Shown: positions 45,225 to 54,681, counted from the first letter of the stretch. The stretch: 64,000 nucleotides of DNA from Chryseobacterium daecheongense (GCF_003729955.1 NZ_RJTX01000001.1:1674001-1738000), one strand, 5' to 3'. Notes: a model not told the origin generated them from the sequence alone. Numbers and translations are program-made.

Positions 45225-45995
45225 TTATGACAGCTTTTTCAGCCAATTGAGAACATATCCCGCTACTTCTTCCCAACCTTTTTCCCCACAGATAAAGTGG
45301 CTTCTGCCCTCAAATTCTTTAAAATCTACAATACTGTTGGCGTCTTTATAGGCATTAGCAATTTTTCTTGAAAATGCAGCAGGAAAAATATGATCATTGG
45401 AACCCGCAATGAATAATAAAGGTTGATGAGGCTTTTTCATATCCAGTTTCGCAGAAGACTTGAATAACGGATCTCTTGCCAGCTTTCTGCTCTCCGGAGC
45501 GGCCACCGTTTCATAGAGCTTATCACTTTCTTCTCTTGAATAATTGTTGAAAAATGCCTTGTGATACCATTCTTTTGTTCCTAAATAAGGATTGTTTCCT
45601 TTGAAAAAGTTCACTACCGGCCAAACAATTTTCACGGTAGAGAAAGGAGCCATCACATTTTTTGGCGGCGCACCATCAATACTTACTCCGGCAACCGCTT
45701 TATCCATATCAACAAGTTTCTGAACCATCAATCCTCCGAATGAATGTCCTATTACAATGGGTTTTTCAGGGAGCGTATCAATAAATTTCACCAAATGATC
45801 AATCACATCATCAAAACCTACTTTTTTTAATACAGAGGGAACATTTCTTTTCAATTGTACAGGATCTCCATCATGTCCCGGATTAGAGGGTGTATGAACG
45901 GTATACCCCTGAGCTTCAAAATAAGTTTTCCATTCTTTCCAGCTTGTATTATTCACAAATAATCCATGAATCAATACGATAGTTTTTGTTTTCAT
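45225..45995 (-). CDS. Alpha/beta-fold hydrolase
   Basis: 256 residues. MKTKTIVLIHGLFVNNTSWK gives the oxyanion-hole HG motif, PIVIGHSFGGLMVQ the nucleophile Ser, and the C-terminal PLLFIAGSNDHIFPA and GRSHFICGE the Asp and His of the triad. No signal peptide, so cytosolic. Similar to esterase or carboxymuconolactone-type hydrolases of unknown substrate. It ends the leftward block, separated from the Crp/Fnr-like gene by 77 bases. Confidence 0.85.
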   Translation of the reverse strand: MKTKTIVLIHGLFVNNTSWKEWKTYFEAQGYTVHTPSNPGHDGDPVQLKRNVPSVLKKVGFDDVIDHLVKFIDTLPEKPIVIGHSFGGLMVQKLVDMDKAVAGVSIDGAPPKNVMAPFSTVKIVWPVVNFFKGNNPYLGTKEWYHKAFFNNYSREESDKLYETVAAPESRKLARDPLFKSSAKLDMKKPHQPLLFIAGSNDHIFPAAFSRKIANAYKDANSIVDFKEFEGRSHFICGEKGWEEVAGYVLNWLKKLS

Positions 45996-46072
45996 AATTT
46001 CTAGAGTTTTAAATTATGAGACAAAGTTGCGGAGATAAAATGACGTTATTTTTAACCTTGGTTAAAATCGTA

Positions 46073-46666
46073 TTATTTCCCTGAAATTCTTTTTCTTATT
46101 CTGCTCAACGAAGGTCCCTGAATTCCTAAATAAGAAGAAATATGATATAACGGGACATTATTGAAAATATCCGGATGTTGTTTGATCAGATCCAGATAAC
46201 GTTCTTCAGGAGATTTGAGCAGAAAACCTTCAATTCTTGTCATCGTCACATTAAAAGCTTCCTGAGCTAACAATCTTCCGAACTTCTCCCATTGATGCGA
46301 TTGTTGATATAGTGAAAGCAAATCTGTATAACGAATATAAATAATAGTGGAATCCGTTAAAGCCTGAGTGTGATAATCACATGGAATCTGATTAATGAAG
46401 CTTTTGAAAGACACCACAAAACCATTCGCAGAATATAAGAACACATTCTTCTCCTCCCCGGTTTTTTCATCGATCGTGTAAGAGCGGAAAACCCCATCCA
46501 CAATAAACCCGAAATAGGTACAAACCGTTCCCCGGAGATTATAGAATTCTCCTTTTTTATATTCTTTCGGCAGCCAGAAATTTTCAGACAGTTTAAACTC
46601 CTCTTCCGAAAGACCGGCAAATTGTTGCAAAGCAAAATTCAGTTTCTCGATTTCGGTCATAGCCAT
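46073..46666 (-). CDS. Crp/Fnr-family transcriptional regulator
   Basis: 197 residues. A cyclic-nucleotide-binding-like beta barrel (GEFYNLRGTVCTYFGFIVDG...) is followed by a helical linker. The C-terminal helix-turn-helix is short: PLYHISSYLGIQGPSLSRIR + KRI. These Bacteroidota cNMP-domain regulators usually lack the residues for cAMP and sense other signals. It lies 4 bases after the three-helix membrane gene (start at 46666, previous stop 46671), so the truA-membrane-regulator genes form an operon. Confidence 0.85.
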   Translation of the reverse strand: MAMTEIEKLNFALQQFAGLSEEEFKLSENFWLPKEYKKGEFYNLRGTVCTYFGFIVDGVFRSYTIDEKTGEEKNVFLYSANGFVVSFKSFINQIPCDYHTQALTDSTIIYIRYTDLLSLYQQSHQWEKFGRLLAQEAFNVTMTRIEGFLLKSPEERYLDLIKQHPDIFNNVPLYHISSYLGIQGPSLSRIRKRISGK

Positions 46667-46670
46667 CTAT

Positions 46671-47015
46671 TTAAAGTTCTGGTGCTTTTCCTATCTCTTC
46701 TATTTCCAAAGCTGGCTTTTTAAGATTTTCCTTCGTAAACTTATTCTCCAGCAATTTATAAATTCCATATACTGCTCCGATAGCAAACAGCCAGCTGATC
46801 ATATTGATCAAAGAAAACCCTGTATAATTATTATTGTTCAAATGGTCCGGCTCTGTAATCCCTTTGTATATTCCATAGCAAAAAAGAAACGCCACCTGAA
46901 ACCCTAAGTAAATTACAATAGCCAGAATCCCAAACTGCCATTTGGTTTTTCCAAATCTTTCGGCTAACCCTGCATAATATTTGTAGGCGCCGATCATAAT
47001 AAAAATTGACATCAT
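46671..47015 (-). CDS. Small membrane protein in the truA operon
   Basis: 114 residues with three membrane helices (MMSIFIMIGAYKYYAGLAER, GILAIVIYLGFQVAFLFCYG, and FSLINMISWLFAIGAVYGIY), ending in a charged tail. Not recognised. It lies 21 bases after truA and directly before the Crp/Fnr-like gene. Confidence 0.7.
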   Translation of the reverse strand: MMSIFIMIGAYKYYAGLAERFGKTKWQFGILAIVIYLGFQVAFLFCYGIYKGITEPDHLNNNNYTGFSLINMISWLFAIGAVYGIYKLLENKFTKENLKKPALEIEEIGKAPEL

Positions 47016-47036
47016 AAGTATTAGTTTTTTTAGTTT

Positions 47037-47771
47037 TTATTCAAATTCATATCCCACATCTACCAGAAACAAGCCATGTCCGGGTGCAGAAGTTCCGGCA
47101 GAATTACGGTTCTTATTTTCAATTACTTTTCGAAGATCTTCAGGCTTCATTTTTCCAGCCCCGATTTCCACCATGGTACCAACAATTGCTCTCACCATAT
47201 TCCGCAGGAAACGATTGGCCGAAACAGTGAACTTCAGCTCACTTCCATTTTGCTCCCACTCTGCTTTATATATTTTACAGATATTGGTTTTATTATCCGT
47301 TTTTAATTTTGCAAAGCTTGTAAAATCCTCATATTCAAATAAAATTTTGCAGGCTTCATTCATAGGATTAATATCTAAAGGTCTTTTCCAGTGCTGCCAG
47401 GCTGAATCCTGTGTAAAAGGATTTTTCTCCAGGGAAATATAATATTCATATGTTCTGTACGTCGCATCAAAACGGGCATGAAAATCATCCCTCACCTGAA
47501 ATATTCTTTTAATGGAAATATCAGGCGGAAGAAAGCTGTTCAGTCTGTGTGCAAGCTGATCATGCAACACCTGCTCCGTATCAAAATGAGCAAAAATCTT
47601 TTTGGCATGGACTCCCGTATCTGTTCTTCCTGCTCCCGTTGTTTTAATCTCTTCCCTCAATATCGTGGAAAGTGCTTTTTCCAATTCTTCCTGTACAGAA
47701 ATGGCATCCGGCTGGATCTGATAGCCGAAATAATTTTTGCCGTTGTAAGAAAACTCTATAAAGTACCTCAA
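47037..47771 (-). CDS. truA: tRNA pseudouridine synthase A
   Basis: 244 residues. The catalytic motif GAGRTDTGVHA with the Asp nucleophile, the start RYFIEFSYNGKNYFGYQIQP, and RFLRNMVRAIVGTMVEIG are diagnostic. It isomerises uridines 38-40 in the anticodon arm of many tRNAs. Full length. First gene of a leftward operon, with a -7 candidate (TATTTTTG on the minus strand) at 47797-47790. Confidence 0.96.
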   Translation of the reverse strand: MRYFIEFSYNGKNYFGYQIQPDAISVQEELEKALSTILREEIKTTGAGRTDTGVHAKKIFAHFDTEQVLHDQLAHRLNSFLPPDISIKRIFQVRDDFHARFDATYRTYEYYISLEKNPFTQDSAWQHWKRPLDINPMNEACKILFEYEDFTSFAKLKTDNKTNICKIYKAEWEQNGSELKFTVSANRFLRNMVRAIVGTMVEIGAGKMKPEDLRKVIENKNRNSAGTSAPGHGLFLVDVGYEFE

Positions 47772-47789
47772 TGTATTGCTATAACTCTA

Positions 47790-47797
47790 CAAAAATA
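47790..47797 (-). promoter_or_regulatory. Possible truA -7 element
   Basis: Reads TATTTTTG on the minus strand, 19 bases upstream of the ATG. Confidence 0.4.
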
Positions 47798-47839
47798 CTT
47801 TAATTTAATGAAATATTTGTGGAAAAGTCATCGAGAATA

Positions 47840-47872
47840 TTGAAGTAAATCCTTCGGGAATTCTTATTTTTG
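47840..47872 (+). promoter_or_regulatory. Possible lpxK promoter
   Basis: TTG (47840-47842), 22-base spacer, TATTTTTG (47865-47872). The transcript would start almost at the ATG (47880). Confidence 0.4.
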
Positions 47873-47879
47873 CAAGCGT

Positions 47880-48905
47880 ATGAAAAGATGGTACCTTTAT
47901 CCTTTTTCCCTCGGTTATCATTTGGTAACGGGTATCCGAAACACAATGTATGATCTTGGGATTTTTAAATCTACAAAATTCAAAACACCGATAATCAATA
48001 TCGGGAATTTATCTGTGGGCGGAAGCGGAAAATCTCCAATGGTTATGTATCTCGCCCAATATTTATCTAAACATTACAGAACCGGCGTGCTTTCGCGAGG
48101 ATATGGAAGGCTTACGAAAGGCTATGTGATCACCAATTATGACAGTAATTATAAAATGGTAGGTGATGAAGCCATGCAACTATTTGAGCGTTTCAAAAAC
48201 CGTTTCGTCATTGCAGTATCCGAAGACAGGGTTCCCGGTGCCACCAAGGTCATTGAAGACATGGATCTTGATGTGCTGATTTTAGATGATGCCATGCAGC
48301 ACAGAGCTATAAAAGCAGGATTCAACATTTTAATGACTGATTTTAATGATCCCTATTTTAAAGATCATTTGCTTCCTGCCGGAGATTTGAGAGAATCCAG
48401 AGCAGGAGCCAAAAGAGCAGATATCATTATGGTCAGCAAATGTCCTGATGAACTGACTGAGGAAACCAAGAGATATTATATTTCAAGAATAAGACCTGAC
48501 CGTCACCAGAAAGTTTTCTTCTCCTCCATCGGGTATGATGAAAATGTTTACGGAAGAGAAAAAATGCTTCCTGATAACAATCTGAATTATTACGATATTT
48601 TACTGATCACAGGAATTGCCAATCCGAAACCCTTATTGGAACATTTGGCGAAATTTTCACAAAGAGTGAAACACTTAAAATTCAGAGATCATCATAATTT
48701 TTCTGATGATGATATTAAAAAGATCGTTGCAGAATACAAAAAATTAGGAGAATACAAACTGATCCTTACCACTGAAAAAGACTATGTGCGTTTAAAAACT
48801 TTTGATTATCTGAGAGATATTGTATACTACTGGCCTATCAATGTCATTATTGATAAGAAAGAAGAATTCAACCAGATCATTCTGGATTATGTGAGAAGAA
48901 ATTAA
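47880..48905 (+). CDS. lpxK: Tetraacyldisaccharide 4'-kinase
   Basis: 341 residues. LpxK phosphorylates the 4' position of the lipid A precursor at the inner membrane. The Walker-type motif NLSVGGSGKSPMVMYLAQYL, then LSRGYGR, GDEAMQLFERF, VLILDDAMQHRAI, and HHNFSDDDI are typical. The N-terminal hydrophobic stretch (LYPFSLGYHLVTGIRN) anchors it. Monocistronic, with terminator at 48930-48958. Confidence 0.96.
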   Translation: MKRWYLYPFSLGYHLVTGIRNTMYDLGIFKSTKFKTPIINIGNLSVGGSGKSPMVMYLAQYLSKHYRTGVLSRGYGRLTKGYVITNYDSNYKMVGDEAMQLFERFKNRFVIAVSEDRVPGATKVIEDMDLDVLILDDAMQHRAIKAGFNILMTDFNDPYFKDHLLPAGDLRESRAGAKRADIIMVSKCPDELTEETKRYYISRIRPDRHQKVFFSSIGYDENVYGREKMLPDNNLNYYDILLITGIANPKPLLEHLAKFSQRVKHLKFRDHHNFSDDDIKKIVAEYKKLGEYKLILTTEKDYVRLKTFDYLRDIVYYWPINVIIDKKEEFNQIILDYVRRN

Positions 48906-48929
48906 GGAACTTTACCTTATCGGAATAAG

Positions 48930-48963
48930 AAATCCGGCATCAAATTGGTGCCGGATTTTATTT
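48930..48963 (+). terminator. lpxK terminator
   Basis: AAATCCGGCATC (48930-48941) pairs with GGTGCCGGATTT (48947-48958), one G-U, then T-rich. Confidence 0.85.
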
Positions 48964-49036
48964 TATCATAGAATTTCTCAATTCTTAAATTTTTACTAAT
49001 TCATACGAAATCAATTTATAATTACGTTGCATTGTT

Positions 49037-49044
49037 TAGATTTG
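49037..49044 (+). promoter_or_regulatory. Possible -7 element of the TlpA-like gene
   Basis: TAGATTTG, 16 bases before the ATG at 49060. Confidence 0.35.
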
Positions 49045-49059
49045 TAAAAAAGAATTGAA

Positions 49060-49581
49060 ATGAAAAAGCTATTGCTACTCCTGATGATGGGGATTTTTGG
49101 ACTCGGCTGTTCACAGGAAGCTCCGAAAGTTCTTAAAACCACTTTTTCTAAAGAGGCCTTACAGCAGAAACTGGAAGATGAAGAAGGAAAAAACATTACC
49201 ATACAGCAAATCCTTGATCAGCATAAAGGAAAAGTCTTAGTTATCGATTTCTGGGCCGGATGGTGCAGAGACTGTTTGAAAGCGCTTCCGAAGGCTGAAG
49301 AACTGGAAAAAAATAATCCTAATATAGATTTCGTCTTTCTTTCACTCGAAAGATCCAAAGAAGGTTTTGATAAAAGCCTTGAAAGATTTGATATGAAAGA
49401 AAAAAACAATTATTGGTTTGCTTCCGGCTGGAAAAATGATTTCAACAATTATGTAGATCTTAATTGGATTCCAAGATATATGGTGATCGATCAGAAATCA
49501 GCCATCGCAAAATATTATGCCATCTCCCCGGAAGATCCGGAGATACAATCCACAATCGATCAATTACTAAAAAAACAATAA
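49060..49581 (+). CDS. TlpA-like thioredoxin-fold lipoprotein
   Basis: 173 residues. Lipoprotein signal peptide MKKLLLLLMMGIFGLGC (lipidation Cys17). The thioredoxin fold carries the redox motif WAGWCRDC at the usual position and the cis-Pro region LNWIPRYMVID. It is a periplasm-facing thiol-disulphide reductase or isomerase of the TlpA/ResA group, with a central insert shorter than usual. Its stop codon overlaps the acetyltransferase start (TAATG), so the two are translationally coupled. Confidence 0.88.
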   Translation: MKKLLLLLMMGIFGLGCSQEAPKVLKTTFSKEALQQKLEDEEGKNITIQQILDQHKGKVLVIDFWAGWCRDCLKALPKAEELEKNNPNIDFVFLSLERSKEGFDKSLERFDMKEKNNYWFASGWKNDFNNYVDLNWIPRYMVIDQKSAIAKYYAISPEDPEIQSTIDQLLKKQ

Positions 49582-50036
49582 TGATTGTAAGGGAAGCTAC
49601 AAAAGAAGATCTTAAAATTCTGCTTGAATTTGAGCAGGGAATGGTGGCTGCTGAAAGACCTTTTGACAGCACTCTGATTGAAGGTGAAATTCACTATTAT
49701 GATTTGGATTATTTAATTGATTCTCCTAATGCTACAGTAATGGTAGCTGAAGAAGATCATCAAGTCGTTGCATCCGGATATGCTTTGATAAAAAAAGCCG
49801 CAAAACAATATTATAATTTTGAAGAATATGCTTACCTCGGTTTTATGTTTGTAAGACCGGAATATAGAGGCAGAGGTATTAATCAATTAATTCTCGATCA
49901 GCTTCTGGAGTGGACAAAAAGCAAAGGAATTTCCGAAGTGCGGCTGGATGTCTATGACCAGAATGAATCAGCCGTAAAAGCTTATGAAAAAGCAGGGTTT
50001 GAACCTTTATTCCTTACTATGCGGCTGAAAGTATGA
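49581..50036 (+). CDS. GNAT-family N-acetyltransferase
   Basis: 151 residues from the ATG at 49581 that overlaps the previous stop. The acetyl-CoA motif is LGFMFVRPEYRGRGINQLIL, followed by LEWTKSKGISEVRLDVYDQN and SAVKAYEKAGF. Substrate unknown. A longer frame begins inside the TlpA-like gene (49464) and is not credible. Confidence 0.88.
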   Translation: MIVREATKEDLKILLEFEQGMVAAERPFDSTLIEGEIHYYDLDYLIDSPNATVMVAEEDHQVVASGYALIKKAAKQYYNFEEYAYLGFMFVRPEYRGRGINQLILDQLLEWTKSKGISEVRLDVYDQNESAVKAYEKAGFEPLFLTMRLKV

Positions 50037-50078
50037 TATTTGAATGATCAGAAATACAAGAATCCATATCTTTGTGAT

Positions 50079-51176
50079 ATGGATTTTCCTTTTCCCATCC
50101 GTAAGATTATTCATGTAGACATGGATGCATTTTATGCTTCCGTAGAGCAGCATGACAACCCTGCATTAAGGGGAAAAGCAATTGCCGTGGGAGGTGGACA
50201 CAGAGGAGTTGTATCCGCAGCAAGCTATGAGGCCAGGAAATTTGGAGTCCGCTCTGCAATGCCCAGTAAAACCGCCAAAGAAAAATGTCCGCATCTTATT
50301 TTTGTTCCGCCCCGTTTTGCCCGCTACAAAGAAATCTCGAGAAAAATACGTGAAATTTTCTATGAGTATACCGATCTGGTGGAGCCTCTTTCTCTGGATG
50401 AAGCTTATCTGGATGTCACTGAAAATAAAAAAGATATAGAATCCGCCAACCAGATTGCAAGAGAAATTCGTCAGAAAATATTTGAACAAACCGGATTAAC
50501 CGCTTCTGCCGGAATTTCTGTAAATAAATTCCTGGCAAAAGTAGCCTCTGATATCAACAAACCCAACGGACAAAAAACCATTCATCCCGATAAAATTGAG
50601 GGATTTCTGGAAGAGCTTCCCGTTGAAAAATTTTATGGCGTAGGAAAAGTTACAGCCAATAAAATGTTTACATTGGGAATTTTCAAAGGAAAAGATTTGA
50701 AAAAAAAATCTTTGGAAGAGCTCGTGAAATTATTCGGAAAATCAGGAACCTATTATTACAATGTGGTGAGAGGAATTCATACTTCGGAAGTGAAACCTCA
50801 TCGCATTCAAAAAAGTGTTGCTGTTGAACGCACATTTTTCGAAGATCTTTTTGATGAACAGCAGATTGATGAAAAACTAAGCAGTTTAAGCGCCGAACTT
50901 CACCAACGGCTTCAAAAAAATAATATTCTCGGAAGATCTTTAACCTTAAAAATAAAATATAAAGATTTCTCTCTTTTCACCAGAAGCATTACCAAAGAAG
51001 AATATTTCAGTTCTGAAGAAGAATATTTCAAAACAGCAAAAAAATTATGGGAACTCCGCCCTTTTGATAAGCCTGTACGCTTGTTGGGATTATCTCTTTC
51101 CCATCTTAATACGGAGGAAAAAAAACAAATATCCGTTCAACTAAAAATCCCGTTTAAAGAGTTTGAAAATTACTAA
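50079..51176 (+). CDS. dinB: DNA polymerase IV (Y family)
   Basis: 365 residues from the ATG at 50079 (MDFPFPIRKIIHVDMDAFYA); a TTG start at 50040 is unlikely. Motifs: VDMDAFYASVEQ, the second catalytic pair in PLSLDEAYLDVT, and the helix-hairpin-helix GVGKVTANKMFTLGIFKGKD. Error-prone translesion polymerase in the cytosol. Its 3-base gap from the upstream gene is within an otherwise rightward run, and the alpha-amylase gene follows 42 bases later. Confidence 0.95.
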   Translation: MDFPFPIRKIIHVDMDAFYASVEQHDNPALRGKAIAVGGGHRGVVSAASYEARKFGVRSAMPSKTAKEKCPHLIFVPPRFARYKEISRKIREIFYEYTDLVEPLSLDEAYLDVTENKKDIESANQIAREIRQKIFEQTGLTASAGISVNKFLAKVASDINKPNGQKTIHPDKIEGFLEELPVEKFYGVGKVTANKMFTLGIFKGKDLKKKSLEELVKLFGKSGTYYYNVVRGIHTSEVKPHRIQKSVAVERTFFEDLFDEQQIDEKLSSLSAELHQRLQKNNILGRSLTLKIKYKDFSLFTRSITKEEYFSSEEEYFKTAKKLWELRPFDKPVRLLGLSLSHLNTEEKKQISVQLKIPFKEFENY

Positions 51177-51218
51177 TTGAGATTTTTTCACTACATTGTA
51201 GTGACCAAATCTTGCATT

Positions 51219-52694
51219 ATGATGAACCAGACCATGATTCAATTTTTCCACTGGTATTCTGAAGGTGGTGGAAAACTATGGAAAGAAGCTGAAAAGGAAG
51301 CAAAACATTTAGCCGATCTTGGAATTACATCAGTATGGTTTCCTCCTGCCTACAAAGGAGCCAACGGAGGCTATTCTATAGGTTATGATTCTTATGACCT
51401 GTACGACTTGGGAGAATTTGATCAAAAAGGGACCATTCCCACAAAATATGGCACCAAAGAAGATTACCTGAAAGCGATTAAAGCCCTTAAGAAAAATAAT
51501 ATCCAGGTAATCGTAGATATTGTTCTTGGGCATAAAGGCGGCGGTGATGAACTGGAAACCTTCAAAGCGGCGAAAGTGGATGAAAATAACCGGAATAAAA
51601 TCATTTCAGAATTTTTCGATATTCAATCTTATACTAAGTTTACCTTTCCGGGAAGAGGTAAAAAATATTCGGACTTTGAATGGAATTTTACGTGCTTCAG
51701 CGGGGTGGATTATGCAGAAGGCCAGGATTCCCACATATTTAAAATACAGTCGGAATATGGCAATGACTGGGAAGAAATGATAGATGATGAAAAAGGAAAT
51801 TATGATTACCTGATGTACAACGATATTGAGCACCGCAATCCCCACGTACGGGAAGAGCTCAATAAATGGGCAAAATGGTATTTTGACCAGACAGATTTTG
51901 ATGGAGTAAGACTGGATGCTTTAAAGCATATTTCCTTTGATTTTTATAAAGAATGGTTAACGCTGCTGCGCTCCAACTCTGGAAAAGATATTTTTGCCGT
52001 GGGCGAATACTGGGCTCCGGGCTATTTAAATCTTCTTCACAAATATATTGAAGTAACGGAAGGATGCATGAGTCTTTTCGACAGCTCGTTACAAAATAAT
52101 TTTCATAATGCTTCCAAAGAGGGAGACTCTTATGATCTAAGAAGGATTTTTGATGAAACACTTACCCAAGCTGATCCTATGCACTCCGTAAGTTTGGTTG
52201 ACAATCATGATACTCAACCTTTACAGGACCTTGAGGCGCCGGTTGAAAGCTGGTTTAAGCCACTTGCTTATGCCTTGATCTTGCTAAGAGAAAACGGATA
52301 CCCTTGTGTTTTTTATCCTGACCTGTACGGAGCACATTATATAGATAAAGACAAATCCGGACATGATCAGGAAATTTTCTTACCTAAAGTAGATGGGATT
52401 GAAGAGCTTTTAAAAGCCAGAAAAGATCATGCCTACGGAATACAAAGAGATTATTTTGAAGATGCCAATTGCTTAGGATGGATTCGTGAAGGTAATGATG
52501 AACATACTGGATGTGCAGTCGTTTTAAGTAATAAAGACGCATATCATAAACCTATGGAAATAGGGAAACAGTATGCAGGAAAAAAATTTTATGACCTGCT
52601 TAAAAGATCTGAGGGAAAAGTAACTATTGATAAAAACGGATGGGGTGATTTTCCGGTTCCTGCGGGAAATGTGAGCGTTTGGATTCCGGAATAA
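51219..52694 (+). CDS. Alpha-amylase (GH13), cytosolic
   Basis: 491 residues from ATG 51219 (MMNQTMIQFFHWYSEGGGKL), no signal peptide. GH13 regions: DIVLGHKGGGDE (region I form), DGVRLDALKHIS (nucleophile Asp), AVGEYWAP (acid Glu) and LVDNHDTQP (transition-state Asp). This is the intracellular AmyS-like group that hydrolyses maltodextrins or glycogen. The start lies 42 bases after dinB, with the rest of the frame upstream lacking a better ATG. Confidence 0.93.
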   Translation: MMNQTMIQFFHWYSEGGGKLWKEAEKEAKHLADLGITSVWFPPAYKGANGGYSIGYDSYDLYDLGEFDQKGTIPTKYGTKEDYLKAIKALKKNNIQVIVDIVLGHKGGGDELETFKAAKVDENNRNKIISEFFDIQSYTKFTFPGRGKKYSDFEWNFTCFSGVDYAEGQDSHIFKIQSEYGNDWEEMIDDEKGNYDYLMYNDIEHRNPHVREELNKWAKWYFDQTDFDGVRLDALKHISFDFYKEWLTLLRSNSGKDIFAVGEYWAPGYLNLLHKYIEVTEGCMSLFDSSLQNNFHNASKEGDSYDLRRIFDETLTQADPMHSVSLVDNHDTQPLQDLEAPVESWFKPLAYALILLRENGYPCVFYPDLYGAHYIDKDKSGHDQEIFLPKVDGIEELLKARKDHAYGIQRDYFEDANCLGWIREGNDEHTGCAVVLSNKDAYHKPMEIGKQYAGKKFYDLLKRSEGKVTIDKNGWGDFPVPAGNVSVWIPE

Positions 52695-52740
52695 TTGATT
52701 GTCATTCATTTGAAGCAAAATGTAATGAAACATGGAATTC

Positions 52741-54069
52741 CTAAATTTTTCGGAGTTCCAGAATTTCTGGTCTTTCAGAATCGTCGGAAATATTTCCTTT
52801 TCTGGCAAACTCAGCCCAAAGAGCTCTCAGTTTCTTTCCGTTTTCATGAATATACTCCCATGGAACCCCCTTTAGTAACTGAGCGGATTTCCAAGCCTCT
52901 TCATTACCGAAAATCAGGGGAAGATCAACACAGTGTGATGCTCCGATATGATTGTGCCTTATCTTTGAATGAATTGTAAACAGATAGATATTTCCGCCTC
53001 CCTGCGCGTAATTTTCAGCAAAAATATGGGCTGGCTTTTCGTAAATAAACCGTGTGGTTGCACGAACTATTTTATCAAGAATACTGCTATGCAAATAAGT
53101 GTACATTCCTTCTTCAGCGGTTTTCACATAGAAAGCAGTTTCATCGTTATTCAAGCCTATTAAAACATCATATTTTTTTGCATTGTGCTTCCATTTGCTG
53201 AGACTTTCTTCTTCTTTGCATAAAGGCGGATAACCATATTGCAAGCAAAAAGGCATGGATGCTTTTAAACCATATTTCATGACTGAAGGCAAATGCTGCC
53301 CATATTCCTCCATCATTTTCAAAACATCGGTCTCGTCTTTCAGGTATTCGGTTTTTCTGAAAAGCTCGGCAGACATTTTTTGTCTTTTATGGCGGAATCC
53401 TAAAGGTGCACTGTGAATGATCACTCTCTGAAATAAATGCTCTACATCTTCAGAAATCATAAGATGTGCAATAGCATCTCCTCCGGAAGATTGACCGAAA
53501 AGCGTAATATTTTCGGAATTACCACCAAAACTTCCGATATTGGCCTTGATCCACCGTAAAGCTTCTATAATATCAAAAAGTCCAAGATTGGCAGGTCTTT
53601 TTTCATCACCACCCAAAAACCCGAAAAGCCCAAGACGATAGGAAACAGAAACGACAATGAGGCGTTGTTCTTTCACCCAAATTTCAGGATCAGAGGTAGG
53701 AAGATCTCCACAACCGACTTCATAAGACCCGCCATGAATCCAAACTACTACAGGTAATTTTTCATCTGTGAAATTTTCGGGGCGAGTAATGCTAAGGAAC
53801 AATGGTGACTCATCCACTTCAAACTTTTCCAGGTCTGTTTTTTCAATCAGCCTTTCTAAAAGCGGACTAATCACTTGGGGGCAAACCGGAGTTTTCTCTC
53901 TGAAAACAATTTCCGAATCCGAAGGCTGTATGGGAACTGGCATTTTGTATCTTTCAGAATGGGCATAGCGAATGCTTTTGGCTTTGATAACACCATTTTG
54001 CTTTAATGCTACAATTTTTCCGAAAGGAGTATGAAAGGTATGCGTTCCCATGTTTTGGTGTGATGTCAT
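52741..54069 (-). CDS. Type B carboxylesterase/lipase family protein
   Basis: 442 residues. TPFGKIVALKQNGVIKAKSI + RYAHSERYKMP at the N-terminus, PVVVWIHGGSYEVGCGDLP (oxyanion hole), the nucleophile elbow LFGQSSGGDAIAHL, the acid residue in GLNNDETAFY and the His in GASHCVDLPLIFGN complete the triad of para-nitrobenzyl-esterase-like enzymes. No signal peptide. Shorter than the usual ~500 residues, in the C-terminal half. Substrate unknown. Convergent with the amylase. Confidence 0.88.
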   Translation of the reverse strand: MTSHQNMGTHTFHTPFGKIVALKQNGVIKAKSIRYAHSERYKMPVPIQPSDSEIVFREKTPVCPQVISPLLERLIEKTDLEKFEVDESPLFLSITRPENFTDEKLPVVVWIHGGSYEVGCGDLPTSDPEIWVKEQRLIVVSVSYRLGLFGFLGGDEKRPANLGLFDIIEALRWIKANIGSFGGNSENITLFGQSSGGDAIAHLMISEDVEHLFQRVIIHSAPLGFRHKRQKMSAELFRKTEYLKDETDVLKMMEEYGQHLPSVMKYGLKASMPFCLQYGYPPLCKEEESLSKWKHNAKKYDVLIGLNNDETAFYVKTAEEGMYTYLHSSILDKIVRATTRFIYEKPAHIFAENYAQGGGNIYLFTIHSKIRHNHIGASHCVDLPLIFGNEEAWKSAQLLKGVPWEYIHENGKKLRALWAEFARKGNISDDSERPEILELRKI

Positions 54070-54233
54070 CCCAAAAACAATTTTATTTCCTATTAAATGT
54101 AGTAATTTTTGTTTTTTGTCAATATAAATTTCAGAAAAAATATATTGAATTAGCGGTATATTCTCCTGTTCATCTTATCTAACTAATTCAACGTTTTATA
54201 TTCATTGAAACACAGGACATCAATGAAGCTTTT

Positions 54234-54602
54234 TTATGTAGATGTATATTTTCCACTCATATCCTGAAAAGCCCAATCCGCCATTGCTCCGATCACCGGA
54301 ACCAAACCTTTGCCTGCTTCACTTAATTGATACGTAACATGAGGTGGAACAACTGGTTTCGCTATTCTGACAACCAATCCGTCTGCTTCTAGCTGTTTTA
54401 AATGTTGGATCAGCATTTTCTCCGTCACGGCAGGGATTGCACGTTTCAGTTCACTATATCTTTTATCACCCTGAGATAAGTGATACAAAATAATAGGTTT
54501 CCAAAAACCGCCGATCTTTTCCATAACATAGGTTACGGGACAAGAATCAAGCGCATATTTTTTATTCTGCTGAATAGTGGAGCTTTCTTTAATTTCTGCC
54601 AT
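54234..54602 (-). CDS. HxlR-family redox or electrophile-sensing regulator
   Basis: 122 residues from the ATG at 54602 (MAEIKESSTIQQNKKYALDS). The HxlR signature is complete: CPVTYVMEKIGGFWKPIILY with the conserved Cys, then RYSELKRAIPAVTEKMLIQH and LEADGLVVRIAKPVVPPHVT + YQLSEAGK. The upstream frame that runs into the divergent gene (to 55046) is an artefact. It is divergent from an NmrA-type oxidoreductase with GTAAGTAC repeats in between, an arrangement of the QorR/QorB type. Confidence 0.92.
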   Translation of the reverse strand: MAEIKESSTIQQNKKYALDSCPVTYVMEKIGGFWKPIILYHLSQGDKRYSELKRAIPAVTEKMLIQHLKQLEADGLVVRIAKPVVPPHVTYQLSEAGKGLVPVIGAMADWAFQDMSGKYTST

Positions 54603-54617
54603 AATACATACTTTAGG

Positions 54618-54643
54618 GTAAGTACTTGTGTAAAAGTAAGTAC
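54618..54643. promoter_or_regulatory. Probable HxlR operator
   Basis: GTAAGTAC occurs twice, 18 bases apart (54618-54625 and 54636-54643). GTACTT (54622-54627) and AAGTAC (54638-54643) form an inverted repeat with a ten-base spacer, the kind of site HxlR dimers bind. It overlaps the -33 element of the neighbouring promoter. Confidence 0.6.
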
Positions 54644-54656
54644 AAATATAACTTTG
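54626..54656 (+). promoter_or_regulatory. Promoter of the NmrA-type oxidoreductase gene
   Basis: TTG (54626-54628), 20-base spacer, TAACTTTG (54649-54656): an exact Bacteroidota promoter, overlapped by the operator at its left end, which predicts repression. Confidence 0.65.
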
Positions 54657-54681
54657 TTCCCGGAAATAAAAAATATTTATT

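Noticed and set aside
49464..49580. Upstream extension of the acetyltransferase frame
   Set aside because: It lies inside the TlpA-like gene in another frame; the TAATG overlap start is better.
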